Of a stretch of 64,000 bases of DNA, positions 11,038-22,102 are shown one piece after another. Both the position numbers and the translations under genes were made by a program. The notes under the pieces were generated by a model. That model was not told the origin of the DNA and did not search any database. It saw only the letters and a program-made list of their open reading frames with translations. The stretch is from the NCBI GenBank assembly GCA_019802505.1, contig JAFMOC010000093.1, positions 1,121,001-1,185,000 on the forward strand. Direction: 5' to 3'. This DNA comes from Corydoras sp. C115 (Eukaryota > Chordata > Actinopteri > Siluriformes > Callichthyidae). Position 1 is the stretch's first letter. Each line of letters begins with the position of its first letter.

Positions 11038-11283
11038 GAGGAATGTATGTGTGCAGGGAAACACACACACACACACACACACTCTGAGTGAAGTGAGCGC
11101 ATGTGCCCGGAGCAATGGGCAGCCCTGTACAAATGGCACAGGGAGCAACTAAGGTTAGATGCCCTCACTTCTGCCATAGTACATGATGGGACTGGGAATC
11201 GAACCGGGAACCTTCAGGACATAAGACTAAAATGTATTCAACCTTTACAGACCTCATTCAGGTTTATGCCCACGGTCAAGCCG
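11038..11283 (-). repeat. HE1-like SINE, antisense
   Basis: Read on the minus strand it has a B-box-like GGTTCGATTCC, then 'GTTGCTCCCTG', 'GGGCTGCCCATTGCTCCGGG', a (GT)n run and 'CATTCCTCTGTGTGTAAGG'. Same family as the copies near 0.4 and 49.2 kb. A poly(A)-like run of A follows at about 11286-11302. Confidence 0.65.
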
Positions 11284-11387
11284 AAGAAAAAAAAAAAAAA
11301 AAAGAGTTATAAAGAGTAAAAAACCTCCGCTGGGTCCTAAAAAATAAGTATATCAAATGTTATGGTGATCAAAAGCAACAGTGTGGA

Positions 11388-11388
<1 letters not shown>

Positions 11389-11422
<34 letters not shown>
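11389..11422. repeat. (AC)n microsatellite
   Basis: About 17 perfect AC units. Confidence 0.97.
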
Positions 11423-11425
<3 letters not shown>

Positions 11426-11465
11426 ATTTAATACTTACACCTACTCTATTCCAAACTCACTGATC

Positions 11466-11713
11466 ATATAGATGGACTTTGTAGTTCTACAATTCCATTC
11501 TGTAGTCCATCTGTTGCTCTACACACTTTGTTGGGGACACACACGCTGCTTTAGTCTGTCCCCCGATGATCAGGTCCCCCACAGAGGAGGTATTAGGGTG
11601 GCAGATGACTCTCAGAGCTGCAGTGATACTGACATGGTGGTGGTGTATGAGTGTGTGTTGTGCTGGATCAGAACATACAGCTGTCTGATCCCCTTAAACC
11701 GTCATCCACCACC
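11466..11713 (+). repeat. Unnamed dispersed repeat, 'TGGACTTTGTAGTT' family, copy 1
   Basis: Begins with a hairpin-forming segment, AGATGGACTTTGTAGTT ... TGTAGTCCATCT, then 'GGTATTAGGGTGGCAGATG' and 'CTGCAGTGATACTGACATGG'. Related copies occur at about 15.81, 18.36, 48.99, 51.58 and 56.62 kb. I cannot name it; it may be a MITE or a decayed SINE. Confidence 0.6.
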
Positions 11714-11714
11714 C

Positions 11715-11748
<34 letters not shown>
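11714..11748. repeat. (AAT)n microsatellite
   Basis: About 11 AAT units abutting the next SINE. Similar AAT runs separate and follow the two tandem SINEs here (12093-12117, 12474-12494). Confidence 0.95.
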
Positions 11749-12089
11749 TCATTTATTCATTATCTCCCGCTTTATCCTCTATTAGGGTCGCGGTGGGGTT
11801 CCCCATGCCCATCCAGGGGAGAACGTCTCGGGCGCTGGGCAGATACACCCAGGACAGGGCGCCAATCCATCGCTGGGCACACACTCACTCACACAGACAC
11901 ACTCTATATGGGGCAATTTTTTGAGAATTCAATTGACTTGATCCATGATTTTGGACTGTGGGAGGAAACCGGAGAACCTGGAGAAAACCCACTCAGAGAA
12001 CATGGAAACTCCACCCAGATTGGGATTCGAACCGGGAATCCCTAGTGCTGAGAGGCGAACGTGTTAACCACTAAGCCACCGTGCAGCCC
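11749..12089 (-). repeat. DANA-like SINE, tandem copy 1 of 2
   Basis: Antisense, near full length, with head end 'CCACCGTGCAGCCC'. It is preceded by 'CACCCTAATAATAAT', a string that recurs after it, so this SINE plus linker was probably duplicated in tandem. Confidence 0.92.
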
Positions 12090-12117
12090 ACCCTAATAAT
12101 AATAATAATAATAATAA

Positions 12118-12473
12118 TTCATTCATTCATTATCTCCCGCTTTATCCTCTATTAGGGTCGCGGTGGGGTTCCCCATGCACATCCAGGGGAGAACGTCTCG
12201 GGCGCTGGGCAGATACACCCAGGACAGGGCACCAATCCATCGCTGAGCACACACTCACTCACTCACACACACACACACTCTATATGGGGCAATTTTTTTG
12301 AGAATTCAATTGAGTTGATCCATGTTTTTGGACTGTGGGAGGAAACCGGAGAACCCGGAGGAAATCCACGCAGACACGGGGAGAACATGGAAACTCCACC
12401 CAGATGGGGATTCGAACCGGGAATCCCTAGCGCTGAGAGGCGAACGTGCTAACCACTAAGCCACCGTGCCGCC
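12118..12473 (-). repeat. DANA-like SINE, tandem copy 2 of 2
   Basis: Antisense, full length. It shares with copy 1 a variant T run in 'GGGGCAATTTTTT' and 'GGCGAACGTG' near the head, supporting local duplication rather than independent insertion. Confidence 0.92.
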
Positions 12474-12496
12474 TAATAATAACAATAATAATAAAA

Positions 12497-12650
12497 GGGC
12501 ACAGGGAGAAACTAGGGTTAGATGCCCTCACATCTGCCATAGTACATGATGGGACTGGGAATCGAACCGGGAACCTTCAGGACATAAGACTGAAATGTAT
12601 TCAACCTTTACAGACCTCATTCAGGTTTATGCCCACGGTCAAGCCGAATA
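12497..12650 (-). repeat. HE1-like SINE, 5' part, antisense
   Basis: Almost identical to 11130-11280, including the B box and the 'TCAACCTTTACAGACCTCA' segment. Confidence 0.65.
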
Positions 12651-12651
12651 A

Positions 12652-12862
12652 CATCTGGTCATTTACATTTGGTCATTTATTGGACGCTTTTATCCAAAGG
12701 GTCTTACAAGGTGAGCACAGGGTTCAACACAACATCCCTGGAGCAATGAGGGTTAAAGGTCTCGCTCAAGGACCCACACTGGTAACCTTAGTGGACCTGG
12801 GATTTGAACCCCCAACCTTCAGCTTGATAGCCTTACACCCAAACCACTGAGCTACCACGCCC
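12652..12862 (-). repeat. tRNA-derived SINE with L2-type LINE tail
   Basis: On the minus strand: head 'GTGGTAGCTCAGTGG' and B box GGTTCAAATCC, a body 'CATTGCTCCAGGGATGTTG', then 'GGATAAAAGCGTCCAATAAA' and ATGTAAATG. That tail is shared with L2/CR1-type LINEs of fish. A second copy is at 57310-57540. Confidence 0.75.
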
Positions 12863-13562
12863 TTATAAAAAAACAAAATAAAAAATAAAAAAACAAAAAC
12901 TTCCCCAAACTGTTAATCTGAAGGTAGAAGCAGCGTGTGTCTGCCACACATCACCCTGAATTCAATAACAATGTGTGCCAATACTTTTGTCTCTAATGCA
13001 TCGTTTTTCCCCCTTTATTAAATTAGTAATAAAGAAACATTATTTGAAACTATTTACTGAACTACAACTCGGTGAACAGAAGCTCGTTACGTAGGAAAGT
13101 TCTTTTTAAATTAACCTTGTCGTTCCTAATCTGTGAACATTAATTACGCTGTAAACAGTCAGAGGACACAATTAAATCATATTCAACATCACAGAGAGAA
13201 AGATGGCGCAGGTTTTAATGCTTCATTACGATGGAGATATTTTACAGACGGCACAGTTTAATTACGTGCCTCATGGATTTTCTGATTACATTTGTTTTGC
13301 TGTAGGACCTCATTATGTATTTTTATATCCTGGCCTTTAAAAAAACATTATCTAAAGAACGAGCCTGTTTTTTAATGACTTTATCCTCAGAAAGAAGATT
13401 TCTTTCATTTTTTTTTCTTGAATATTTCGTCTCTGAACACAGAAGCGTGAAGATGAAGCCGGGCAGTCGGTCGGCAGACGATTGGCAGGATATTCAGAAC
13501 TCCAGGAGGACATGCTGACGCCTCTCAATTACAGCAACACAGATGTTCGGTTTCAGTGTAAT
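12863..13562. other. AT-rich unique sequence
   Basis: About 700 bp without recognised repeats. AT-rich, with several ATTA-type motifs (for example 'TAATTACG' near 13260). No splice-flanked open frame that looks like an exon. Could include regulatory DNA; unproven. Confidence 0.4.
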
Positions 13563-13598
<36 letters not shown>

Positions 13599-14318
13599 AC
13601 ACCCCACACACCCCACACACCCCACACAGTCCACACACTCCACACACTCCACACACACACACACACCCCACACACCCCACACACTCCACACACTCCACAC
13701 ACACACCCACACACCCACACACACACACCACACACACACCACACACACAAACCCCCCCCACACACAAACCCCCCCACACACAAACCCCCCCACACACAAA
13801 CCCCCCCCACACACACACCCCACACACACACACACACCCACACACACACCCACACAACCTACCACACACCCACACACACACACATCCCACACACACACAC
13901 ACACACCCCCACCACACACAAACACACACCACTCACACACACACACCCCACACACACACACCCCCCCACAAACTACCCACACACACACACACAAACACAC
14001 ACCACCCACACACACACACACACACACCCCGACACACACACAAACTACCCACACACACACAAACACACAAACACACACCACCCACACACACACACCCCGA
14101 CACACACACAAACTACCCACACACACACACAAACACACACCACCCACACACACACACACACACACACACCCCTCACACACCCCCACACACACATACCCCC
14201 CACACACACCCCATACACACACACACATACACCCCCCACACACAAACACACACACACACACACCCCCCCACACACACACACCACCCACACACACACACCA
14301 CCCACACACCCCCCACAT

Positions 14319-14355
<37 letters not shown>

Positions 14356-14655
14356 ACAACCCCCCCACACACACACCTACACACACACACACACCCCCAC
14401 ACACACACAAACTACCCACACACACACAAACACACCACCCACACACACACACACCCCTCACACACACACACCCCCCACACACACCCCATACACAAACACA
14501 CACACACATACACCCCCCACACACAAACACACACCACTCACACACCACTCACACACACACCCCCCCACACACACACACGCACACCCACACACCCCCCCAC
14601 ACACACACCCCCACACACACACCTACACACACACACCCACACCCACCCACACAAA
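13563..14655. repeat. CA-rich compound microsatellite array, about 1.1 kb
   Basis: Mixed (CA)n, CACACCCC, CACAAACC and CACACACCAC units. Longer blocks repeat, for example the segment around 13970-14035 recurs near 14040-14160 and 14400-14450. Open frames of 300-430 codons on both strands (His/Thr/Pro or Val/Cys/Gly only) are artefacts. Confidence 0.97.
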
Positions 14656-14745
14656 TGCAGAGTCCAGCTGTGATGGGAATCAAACGCAGGACCCTCTTAC
14701 TGTGGAGCGAGAGAACTGACCACTACGCCACCGTGCTGCTGAACA
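14656..14745 (-). repeat. Old DANA/Mermaid-type SINE head
   Basis: Minus strand: 'GCAGCACGGTGGCGTAGTGG' then CTCTCGC and 'GGGTCCTGCGTTTGATTCCC', a diverged A and B box, running into 'TGTGTGGGTGGGTGTG'. The neighbouring CA array could have grown from the TG-rich body of this SINE. Confidence 0.6.
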
Positions 14746-15210
14746 GATGGTCATTTCAGCTCATTATAATAACGTGATGCTTTGCAGGAGATTACAGGGT
14801 TTAATCCGAGGCAAATGTAAATTACAGAAGATTTCTTTGTTCTGCAACAAAACGCACATTTTAATCTGACTTCACATCAAATAAAACATTTAAATCCCTA
14901 AACACTCTGATGAAGCAGCATTCAGTACTGACTGCATTCAAACCGTCGCCTATAGCCACAAATGATCACTCGTTACCTTGGAAACAGGGGAAACCATGAC
15001 CATCGGTAAATCACCCGCGGTTCACCATTATCAGCCAATCAGGTGGCAGCAGAGCAGAGGAGATGGACTGATGAATGCTTGAGGCAGATTCAGGCAAAAA
15101 GGGAAAATAGCTGTAAACCTTGGCGGGACTGTTGGTGCCAAACGGACTGATTTGGATAAATGTGGAACTGCAGCTCTTCAGGTTTTTTTGGAACTCTTCA
15201 GGTTTTTTCA
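14746..15210. other. Unique non-coding sequence
   Basis: No gene or repeat recognised. Confidence 0.45.
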
Positions 15211-15487
15211 TCATCCATCCATTCATTATCTTCCACTTTATCCTCTATTAGGGTCGCGGGGGGGTTCCCAGGGGAGAACGTTTCGGGCGCTGAGCAGATA
15301 CACCCAGGACAGGGCGCCAATCCATCGCTGGGCACACACTCACACACACAGACACACTCTATATGGGGCAATTTGGAGAACTCAATTGACTTGATCCATG
15401 TTTTTGGACTGTGGGAGGAAACCGGAGAACCCGGAGGAAACCCACGTGGACATGGGGAGAACATGGAAACTCCACCCAGATGGAGTT
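15211..15487 (-). repeat. DANA-like SINE, head lost, left arm of a palindrome
   Basis: Antisense from tail to 'CCACCCAGATGGAG', then switches to sense without spacer. Confidence 0.92.
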
Positions 15488-15806
15488 CACCTCTCAGCTC
15501 TAGGGATTCCCGGTTCGAATCCCCATCTGGGTGGAGTTTCCATGTTCTCCCTGTGTCCACATGGGTTTCCTCCGGGTTCTCCGGTTTCCTCCCACAGTCC
15601 AAAAACATGGATTAAGGTCAATTGAATTCTCCAAATTGCCCCATATAGAGTGTGTATGTGCAAAGGTGTGTGCCCAGAAATAGATTGGCGCCCTGTCCTG
15701 GGTGTATCTGCCCAGCGCCCGAGACGTTCTCCCCTGGATGGGCATGGGGAACCCCCTCCCCAACCCTTATATATAGGACAAAGTGGAAGATAATGGATGG
15801 ATGGAA
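15488..15806 (+). repeat. DANA-like SINE, right arm of a palindrome
   Basis: Starts within the head ('TTCACCTCTCAGCTCTAGGG'), has a B box, and ends GATAATGGATGGATGG. It can pair with the preceding antisense copy over about 270 bp. Confidence 0.92.
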
Positions 15807-15807
15807 T

Positions 15808-15905
15808 AATACCTGCTCTGTGGTGATCATCAGAGAACAGAGTAAAGAGGGTGAACAGAGGACTACAGATTGGAATTGTGGAACTACAAAGTCCATCTAC
15901 ATGGT
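15808..15905 (-). repeat. 'TGGACTTTGTAGTT' dispersed repeat, copy 2
   Basis: Reverse orientation: 'CTACAGATTGGAATTGTGG' then 'AACTACAAAGTCCATCT'. Confidence 0.6.
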
Positions 15906-15945
15906 GAGGGGAGGAACAATGGGCTGTACCTAATAAACTGGCCGA

Positions 15946-15950
<5 letters not shown>

Positions 15951-16006
<56 letters not shown>
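15951..16006. repeat. (TG)n(TA)n(CA)n compound microsatellite
   Basis: TG run, then AT run, then CA run, forming a self-complementary stretch. Confidence 0.95.
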
Positions 16007-16009
16007 TAT

Positions 16010-16487
16010 TTATATCTCCATTTTAGCAAAACCTGACATCATCACCAAAAACGCAACGGTGATGTCGGTTCCACGCAGCCGCAGACGTCACACTTCTCGT
16101 TGCGCTCGCAGACGCTTTGCTCTGCCACATGTGCGTCACGCCATCACGCTACCGGCGAACCTATTTATACCCTGACATTTGAAATCATGCCAGGACAAGT
16201 CATTACCTCCACATTTACTCTTCCTATCTGTCTGAGTGAACAGGCTCCTAAAAGCCGGATTCATCGGCGAGCCGGCGTCCTCGCGTCTGTGTGTAAGCAA
16301 AGCTGTGTTTGCTAAGGGATGCGCCGCACGGACCACAATCCCGACGGCCCGAGAAAAAAGCCTGCAAACACAGCGTTGGCTCGGCGCCAAACCACAACCA
16401 GAATGCCCTTCAGGAAGAAAGCCAACGAGGCGAAGGGAAAGTTTTGGGCTGCTGACGCCGCGCACGTCCATGCTGCCTCACCTGAAG
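16010..16487. other. Unique, fairly GC-rich non-coding sequence
   Basis: No repeat. Short frames exist on both strands (for example 16236-16634 and 16136-16471) but run into the adjacent transposon and match no family I know. Confidence 0.4.
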
Positions 16488-16707
16488 GGGTGCGAATCTC
16501 TCAGGGTCTGGCGATTCGATTCGATTCCGATACTTGAGGGCACGATTCGATTCAGAATCGATTTTTCAGTTCGAATGTTCTTTAAATGTTGTTTAAACGA
16601 TGTGATTGACGAGATGAAACCATGTTTTATATAAATGTTCTATTTGTTTACATTAATACTTTCAGGTTCCTTCCTGTATCAAATCTTTTTGCATCATTTT
16701 ATTAATT

Positions 16708-17052
16708 CATTCATCTGTTATCTTCCGCTTTATCCTCTATTAGGGTTGTGGGGGGGTTCCCCATGCCCATCCAGGGAGAACGTTTCGGGCGCTGGGCAGA
16801 TACACCCAGGACAGGGGGGCAATCTATCACTGGACACACACTCACTCACACAGACACACTCTATATGGGGTAATTTGGAGAACTCAATTGACTTGATCCA
16901 TGTTTTTGGACTGTGGGAGGAAAGCGGAGAACCCGGTGGAAACCCACACGGACACAGGGAGAACATGGAAACTCCACCCAGATTGGGATTCGAACCAGGA
17001 ATCCCTAGTGCTAAGAGGAGAACATGCTAAACACTAAGGCACCGTGCCGCCC
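16708..17052 (-). repeat. DANA-like SINE, downstream monomer of dimer D1
   Basis: Full-length antisense copy. Together with 17053-17403 it lies between one pair of 11-bp target duplications, TTTTATTAATT, at 16697-16707 and 17404-17414. No duplication separates the two monomers. Confidence 0.92.
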
Positions 17053-17403
17053 CATCCATTATCTTCTGCTTTATCATCTACTAGGGTGAGGGGGGGGTTG
17101 GTGGTGAACATATCTGCACATCCAGGGGAGAACGTTTCGGGCGCTGGGCAGATACACCCAGGACAGGGGGGCAATCTATCACTGGGCACACACTTACTCC
17201 CACAGACACACTCTATATGGGGCAATTTGGAGAACTCAATTGACTTGATCCATGTTTTTGGACTGTGGGAGGAAACCGGAGAACCCTGAGGAAACCCATG
17301 CAGACACGGGGAGAACAGGGAAACTCCACCCAGATGGGGATTCGAACCGGGAATCCCTAGTGCTGAGAGGAGAACATGCTAACCACTAAGCCACCGTGCC
17401 GCC
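17053..17403 (-). repeat. DANA-like SINE, upstream monomer of dimer D1
   Basis: In sense direction this is the first monomer. Its 3' end carries a variant, GCAGATATGTTCACC and CCCTAGTAGATGATAAAGC, and then runs GATAATGGATGGGGCGGC straight into the second monomer. The same variant and junction occur at 24.5-24.6 kb. Confidence 0.92.
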
Positions 17404-17737
17404 TTTTATTAATTATTATAAAATCTATTTAATATTTAATGAAATATATTTTCAACTTCTTTTAGTTGAGGTTGATTTGTCGTATTTCCAAAAGTACCTC
17501 GATTTCAATTTACACTCGTTGTAAACAGTTCCTCTCTTTAAAACCCAAACACCGACTCTTGAAGGGGGGGGGGGGGGGCGCCAAAAAAAATTTGCGATAT
17601 GCGGTACGCTCGACAGGGGGCGCCAAAAAAGATTAACCTTACACATTTTAAAAAAATCGATTCTTGGACATTCTGAATCGACTGGACTACGAATCGCGAT
17701 TTATTGAAGAATCACTTTTTTCCAGCACCCCTAGTCG

Positions 17738-18155
17738 TTCGTCCGGCGCTTCGAATTTCACTCAGTGATGAAAAGCACCACCCAAGCAACCTGGGAGACA
17801 ACATTCTGACAAGAACTTCTTACACCGGTGCCGACATTGAAAGCTACACGAGACAAATGACACACGGCTGAAGCATCGCCATGGCGACACGCAGCCATTC
17901 GTTCTGACAGAACGGGATCCGTTTTATAAATTAGGTTTCATATTAAGGGCAAAAACATCGGGGCAGCCTTTGCAACAAGATTGATTTGGCCTGCATATTG
18001 CACTTTGTAGAAGGAAGCGAGGTGTCGGTGTTTATATTGTTGGTTGCAGTTGTGAAAAAAGAAGAAGAAATCAATACACAGCCCAAATACAGATAAAATA
18101 ACAAGCTGCACCAGACGGACCAAAGAACCGAGCCACAACTCCAATCAGTCCCATA
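17738..18155. other. Unique non-coding sequence
   Basis: No gene or repeat recognised; short antisense frames at 17938-18158 have no recognisable product. Confidence 0.45.
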
Positions 18156-18330
18156 CATTCATTATCTTATCCTATATTAGGGTCGCGGGGGGTTCCCCAT
18201 GCCCATCCAGGGGAGAACGTCTCGGGTGCTGGGCAGATACACCCAGGACAGGACGCCAATCTATCGCTGGGCACACACTCACACACACACACACACTCTA
18301 TGGGGCAATTTGGAGAACTCGATTGACTCA
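18156..18330 (-). repeat. DANA-like SINE, head lost
   Basis: Tail to 'GAGAACTCGATTGACT', then unrelated sequence. Confidence 0.88.
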
Positions 18331-18362
18331 AAAGCACATAACCTCCAGATCTCTCCTGTTCT

Positions 18363-18602
18363 GCAGTGACACTGATGTGGTGAGGGGGTTTTAGTGCAGC
18401 AGTGCTGCTGGAGTTTCATTTAAACACCTCGGCGACACTGCTGGGATAGGACTAAAGCACCCACCAAATAACCCCTGCTCTGTGGTGGTACTATTGGGGT
18501 TCTGAGCATTAGAACAGAGTAAAGGGGACGTACACAGTATGTATTGTAGAACACAAACAGATGGACTACAGTCTGGAATTGTAGAACTACAAAGTCCATC
18601 TG
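18363..18602 (-). repeat. 'TGGACTTTGTAGTT' dispersed repeat, copy 3
   Basis: Reverse orientation and the longest copy: 'CTGCAGTGACACTGATGTGG', 'GACACTGCTGGGATAGGAC', then the hairpin 'AACTACAAAGTCCATCT'. Its extra left part shows that the family is at least 240 bp long. Confidence 0.6.
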
Positions 18603-18669
18603 GAGATGAGAACATGGATGATATGTGGAGCAAAAAGGGGCGTGTCCAAACTTTGGCTGGTATTGTACT

Positions 18670-19053
18670 GTTTCCATGTTCTCCGTGTCCACAAGGGTTT
18701 TCTAGGGTTTCCTCCCACATTCTCTATTAGAGTCGCGGGGGGGGGGGGGGGGGGGGTTCCCCATGCCCATCCAGGGGAGAATGTTTCGGGCGCTGGGCAG
18801 ATAGACCCAGGACAGGGCTCCAATCCATCGCTGGGCACACACTCACTCACACTTACACACTCAATATGGGGCAATTTGGAGAACTCAATTGACTTGATCC
18901 ATGTTTTTGGACTGTGGGAGGAAACCGGAGAACCCGGAGGAAATCCACGCGGACACGGGGAGGACATGGAAACTCCACCCAGATGGGGATTCGAACCGGG
19001 AGTCCCTAGTGCTGAGAGGAGAACGTGCTAACCACTAAGCCACCGTGCCACCT
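18670..19053. repeat. DANA-like SINE fold-back (sense fragment then antisense copy)
   Basis: A sense body fragment of about 50 bp (18670-18720) switches at 'CCTCCCACAT' to an antisense copy starting inside 'TCTCTATTAGAGTCGC' (18722-19053). The antisense part keeps its full head. G run of about 18. Confidence 0.88.
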
Positions 19054-19074
19054 TATATATATATATATATATAT

Positions 19075-19232
19075 AGTGTGTGTTTGTGCCCAGTGATGAA
19101 CTGGCGCCCTGTTCTGGGTGAATCCACCCACCGCCTTAAATGTTCTCCCCTGGATGGGCATGGGGACCGCCCTGCAACTTTAGTCCTTAGTAGTGGATTA
19201 AGTAGATGATGATGATGATGATGATGATGATG
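19075..19232 (+). repeat. DANA-like SINE 3' end, diverged, with (GAT)n tail
   Basis: Starts at 'GTGTGTTTGTGCCCAGTG'; the tail has become (GAT)n at 19207-19232. Confidence 0.8.
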
Positions 19233-19731
19233 AGATTACAGAGAAAACATGAAGTAACTGATCCACAAAACCTTTAGATCTCACAACAGAGTGTGTTTTT
19301 GTTAAAGACAAAGCTGGAGTCCAGTGCACACAGCGACGTTCTCGTCTGCACACGACACTCTGCAGAAATTGTCGCCGCTGACACGGAATCCGCATCACTG
19401 TCGAGCGCCACACGTTCCCACCAAACCTCACGCAACGCAGAAACACGGCGCCTAACGGCCGCTTCGCTTGTTTTTCTGGAACGTCCAGTCACAAAACAAG
19501 AGCCCATTTCAGAGCAGAGGCAGCGGAGCGGGGGCAAGAATCCGACTGCTACTCATCCTCGGGGGAAATCGAGTCGAGCGTCACCTCTTGATCCAGGGTG
19601 TCAAACAGGCTGGGAATGTTTGCTGGTGAGACTAAGCGGAAAGCACAGAACCTCCAGATCTGTCCTGCGTTTGAGACAGATGTGTCACCCGGCATCCAGA
19701 CATCTAATTCTAAGCTGCTGGAGACGAACAG

Positions 19732-19772
<41 letters not shown>

Positions 19773-19833
19773 ATGGCTTTAATGAAAAGCAAACACAAAT
19801 CAGAAGATGTTCAATCGTGATTTCTCTAAGGAC

Positions 19834-19870
<37 letters not shown>

Positions 19871-19987
19871 GTCTGCGTTCCGACTAAAAAGAAATCTATA
19901 AAGTATAAGAGCTTATAAAGGGCTTTAAAGACCAGAATTCTTCCCACATCGGGATGCTGATTAGATCTGCAGGTTCCGCTGGTGGGG
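19233..19987. other. Unique sequence with two poly(A) runs
   Basis: Runs of about 33 A at 19736-19769 and about 33 A at 19836-19868. No SINE or gene body is clearly attached to them. Antisense and sense frames (19198-19820) match no family I recognise. Confidence 0.45.
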
Positions 19988-20379
19988 GTGGCACGGTGGC
20001 TTAGTGCTTGGCATGTTCTCCTCTCAGCACTATGGATTCACTATGGATTCTTCCGCTTTATCCTCTATTAGGGTCGCGGGGGCGGGGTCCCCCATGCCCA
20101 TCCAGGGGAGAACATCTCGGGCGCTGGGCAGATACACCCAGGACAGGACGCCTATCGCTGGACACACACTCACTCACACAGACACACTCTATATGGGGCA
20201 ATTTGGAGACCTCAATTGACTTTATCCATGTTTTTGGACTGTGGGAGGAAACCGGAGAACCCGGAGGAAACCCACACGGACACGGGGAGAACATGGAAAC
20301 TCCACCCAAATGGGGATTCGAACCGGGAATCCCTAGTGCTGAGAGGAGAACATGCCAACCACTAAGCCACCATGCCGCC
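19988..20379. repeat. DANA-like SINE fold-back (sense head then antisense copy)
   Basis: Sense head 19988-20040 ('GGCACGGTGGCTTAGTGC'), duplicated 'CACTATGGATTC', then an antisense copy 20049-20379 beginning inside the tail. Confidence 0.88.
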
Positions 20380-20415
20380 ATCAATAAACAAATAATTCTA
20401 AATACATTAATACCA

Positions 20416-20769
20416 GGAGGCACGGTGGCTTAGTGGTTTAGCATGTTCTCCTCTCAGCACTAGGGATTCCCGGTTCGAATCCCCATCTGGGTGGAGTTTC
20501 CATGTTCTCCCCGTGTCCGCGTGGGTTTCCTCCGGGTTCTCTGGTTTCCTCCCACAGTCCAAAAACATGGATCAAGTCAATTAAGTTCTCCAAATTGCCC
20601 CATATAGAGTGTGTCTGTCTGTGTGAGTGAGTGTGTGTCCAGTGATAGATTGCCCCCCTGTCCTGGGTGTATCTGCCCAGCGCCCGAAACATTCTCCCCT
20701 GGATGGGCATGGGGAACCCCCCCCCCGTGACCCTAATATAGGATAAAGGGGAAGATAATGGTTGGCTGG
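20416..20769 (+). repeat. DANA-like SINE, full length
   Basis: Intact boxes; ends GATAATGGTTGGCTGGA. Confidence 0.92.
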
Positions 20770-20772
20770 ATG

Positions 20773-21230
20773 TTCCACTGGTGTTGTGGTTAGCACGGTC
20801 GCCTCTCAGCGCCAGGGATCCAGCTCTGAATCCTGATTTGGGGACGTTCTCATGTTCTCCATGTGTCTGTGTGGGTTTCCCACTGATGGATTGGCGTCCT
20901 GCCCAGGGTGCATCTGTAGCTCGTCTGCAACAGAGCGGAGACCTCTCCAGGAGAGTTCCCTCTAATTTTTCAAGTCCAATTTTGCAACGGAACCATTCTG
21001 CTCGATCACCTCAGCCGACAAGGCCAGATCATTTCAGTGTGCAATTGGCATGTTCTCCCCAAGTCTGAGTGGGCCTGCTCCCACATTCCAAAGTCAGGTG
21101 CAGTAAAGCTACTGGGTGTAAACGTGTGTCCTTCCTCACACAAACACTGGGACAGACTACAAGACATGTGATGACCTATCCAAATGTGCTCCCTGTAAGA
21201 ACTGGGATAGGCCCCAGCACCCCCCAGAAG
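20773..21230 (+). repeat. Old, highly diverged DANA-type SINE pieces
   Basis: A head-like 'GTTGTGGTTAGCACGGTCGC' and body pieces ('CATGTTCTCCATGTGTCTG', 'GGATTGGCGTCCTGCC') are followed by a second diverged body ('CATGTTCTCCCCAAGTCTG') ending near 'GATAGGCCCCAGCACC'. Much older than the dominant subfamily. Confidence 0.6.
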
Positions 21231-21276
21231 GTCTTAGAATAAGCAAAAAATGTTTTAATGTTTATAACTAAAACAG

Positions 21277-21615
21277 GGCGGCACGGTGGCTTAGTGATTA
21301 GCATGTTCTCCTCTCAGCGCTGGGGATTAAGGTTCGAATCCCAATCTGGGTGGAGTTTCCATGTTCTCCCCGTGTCCGCGTGGGTTTCCTCCGGGTTCTC
21401 CGGTTTCCTCCCACAGTCCAAAAACATGGATCAAGTCAATTGAATTTTCCAAATTGCCCTATATGGAGTGTGTCTGTGTGAGTGAGTGTGTATCCAGAGA
21501 TTGGCGTCCTGTCCTGGGTGTATCTGTCCAGCGCCCGAAACGTTCTCCCCTGGATGGGCATGGGGAACCCCCCTGCGACCCTAATAGAGGATAAAGCGGA
21601 TGACAATGGATGGAT
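21277..21615 (+). repeat. DANA-like SINE, full length
   Basis: The head B box is altered (GATTAAGGTTCGAATCC); the rest is intact to GACAATGGATGGATG. Confidence 0.92.
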
Positions 21616-21650
21616 GTAACTAAATCTAACAGTTCATTCAGAGCAGTGAC

Positions 21651-21755
21651 ATGCCCATCCAGGGGAGAACGTTCCCCATGCCCATCCAGGGGAGAACGTT
21701 TCGGGCGCTGGGCAGATACACCCAGGACAGGGCACCAATCTATCGCTGGGCACAC
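21651..21755 (-). repeat. DANA-like SINE fragment with internal duplication
   Basis: 'ATGCCCATCCAGGGGAGAAC' occurs twice in tandem, then runs to 'CTATCGCTGGGCACACG'. Both tail and head are missing. Confidence 0.85.
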
Positions 21756-22102
21756 GCAGTGACATCAGCTGACCTCTGTAAATGTTCTGCAGTTTGCTGT
21801 TTAACGTTCCGCGGTGCTTGTTGCTTCAGTGAAACGTGTTCTTTTGAAGTTTCCTCCTTCGCCCGTTTTATCAGAAGTGCTTTTGCCGCACCATGCAAAT
21901 TGCCATCATTGTACACCGAGGACGTGGCTGATGCTCTGCCTCCGACACGTCCCCGTTCTCCAGCTCCAGAAAACATCTCTGCAGATAATGACATCTTAAA
22001 AAGCTGACAACTTCCCCATTACACCGTCCCCGGCCTGCTGATCTCATTCCAGCACCGGTTCAGAACGTTTAGGAACCGAGGAGACTCTTCTTGTTTATTC
22101 AT
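21756..22102. other. Unique non-coding sequence
   Basis: An open frame of 84 codons on the minus strand (21740-21994) has no recognisable family; no splice context supports it. Confidence 0.4.

Larger units (their letters stand above)
16488..17737. mobile_element. hAT-like non-autonomous element split by a SINE dimer
   Basis: Left end AGGGGTGCGAATCTC with GATTCGATTC subterminal repeats; right end 'GATTCTTGGACATTC ... CCAGCACCCCTAG' in inverse orientation. The AGGGGTG/CACCCCT termini and GATTCG motifs resemble the MITEs at 8036 and 42228. No convincing 8-bp duplication could be seen, so the exact ends are uncertain. A G run lies at about 17564-17578. Confidence 0.5.

Noticed and set aside
13482..14777. 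431-codon and opposite-strand 304-codon frames
   Set aside because: Made only of His/Thr/Pro or Val/Cys/Gly from a CA-rich array; open in several frames at once, as expected of dinucleotide repeats.
16236..16634. 132-codon plus-strand frame
   Set aside because: Runs from unique sequence into a hAT-like terminal repeat; no homology or splice signals.
19736..19868. Poly(A) runs as a processed pseudogene tail
   Set aside because: No recognisable spliced coding sequence or target duplication precedes either run.
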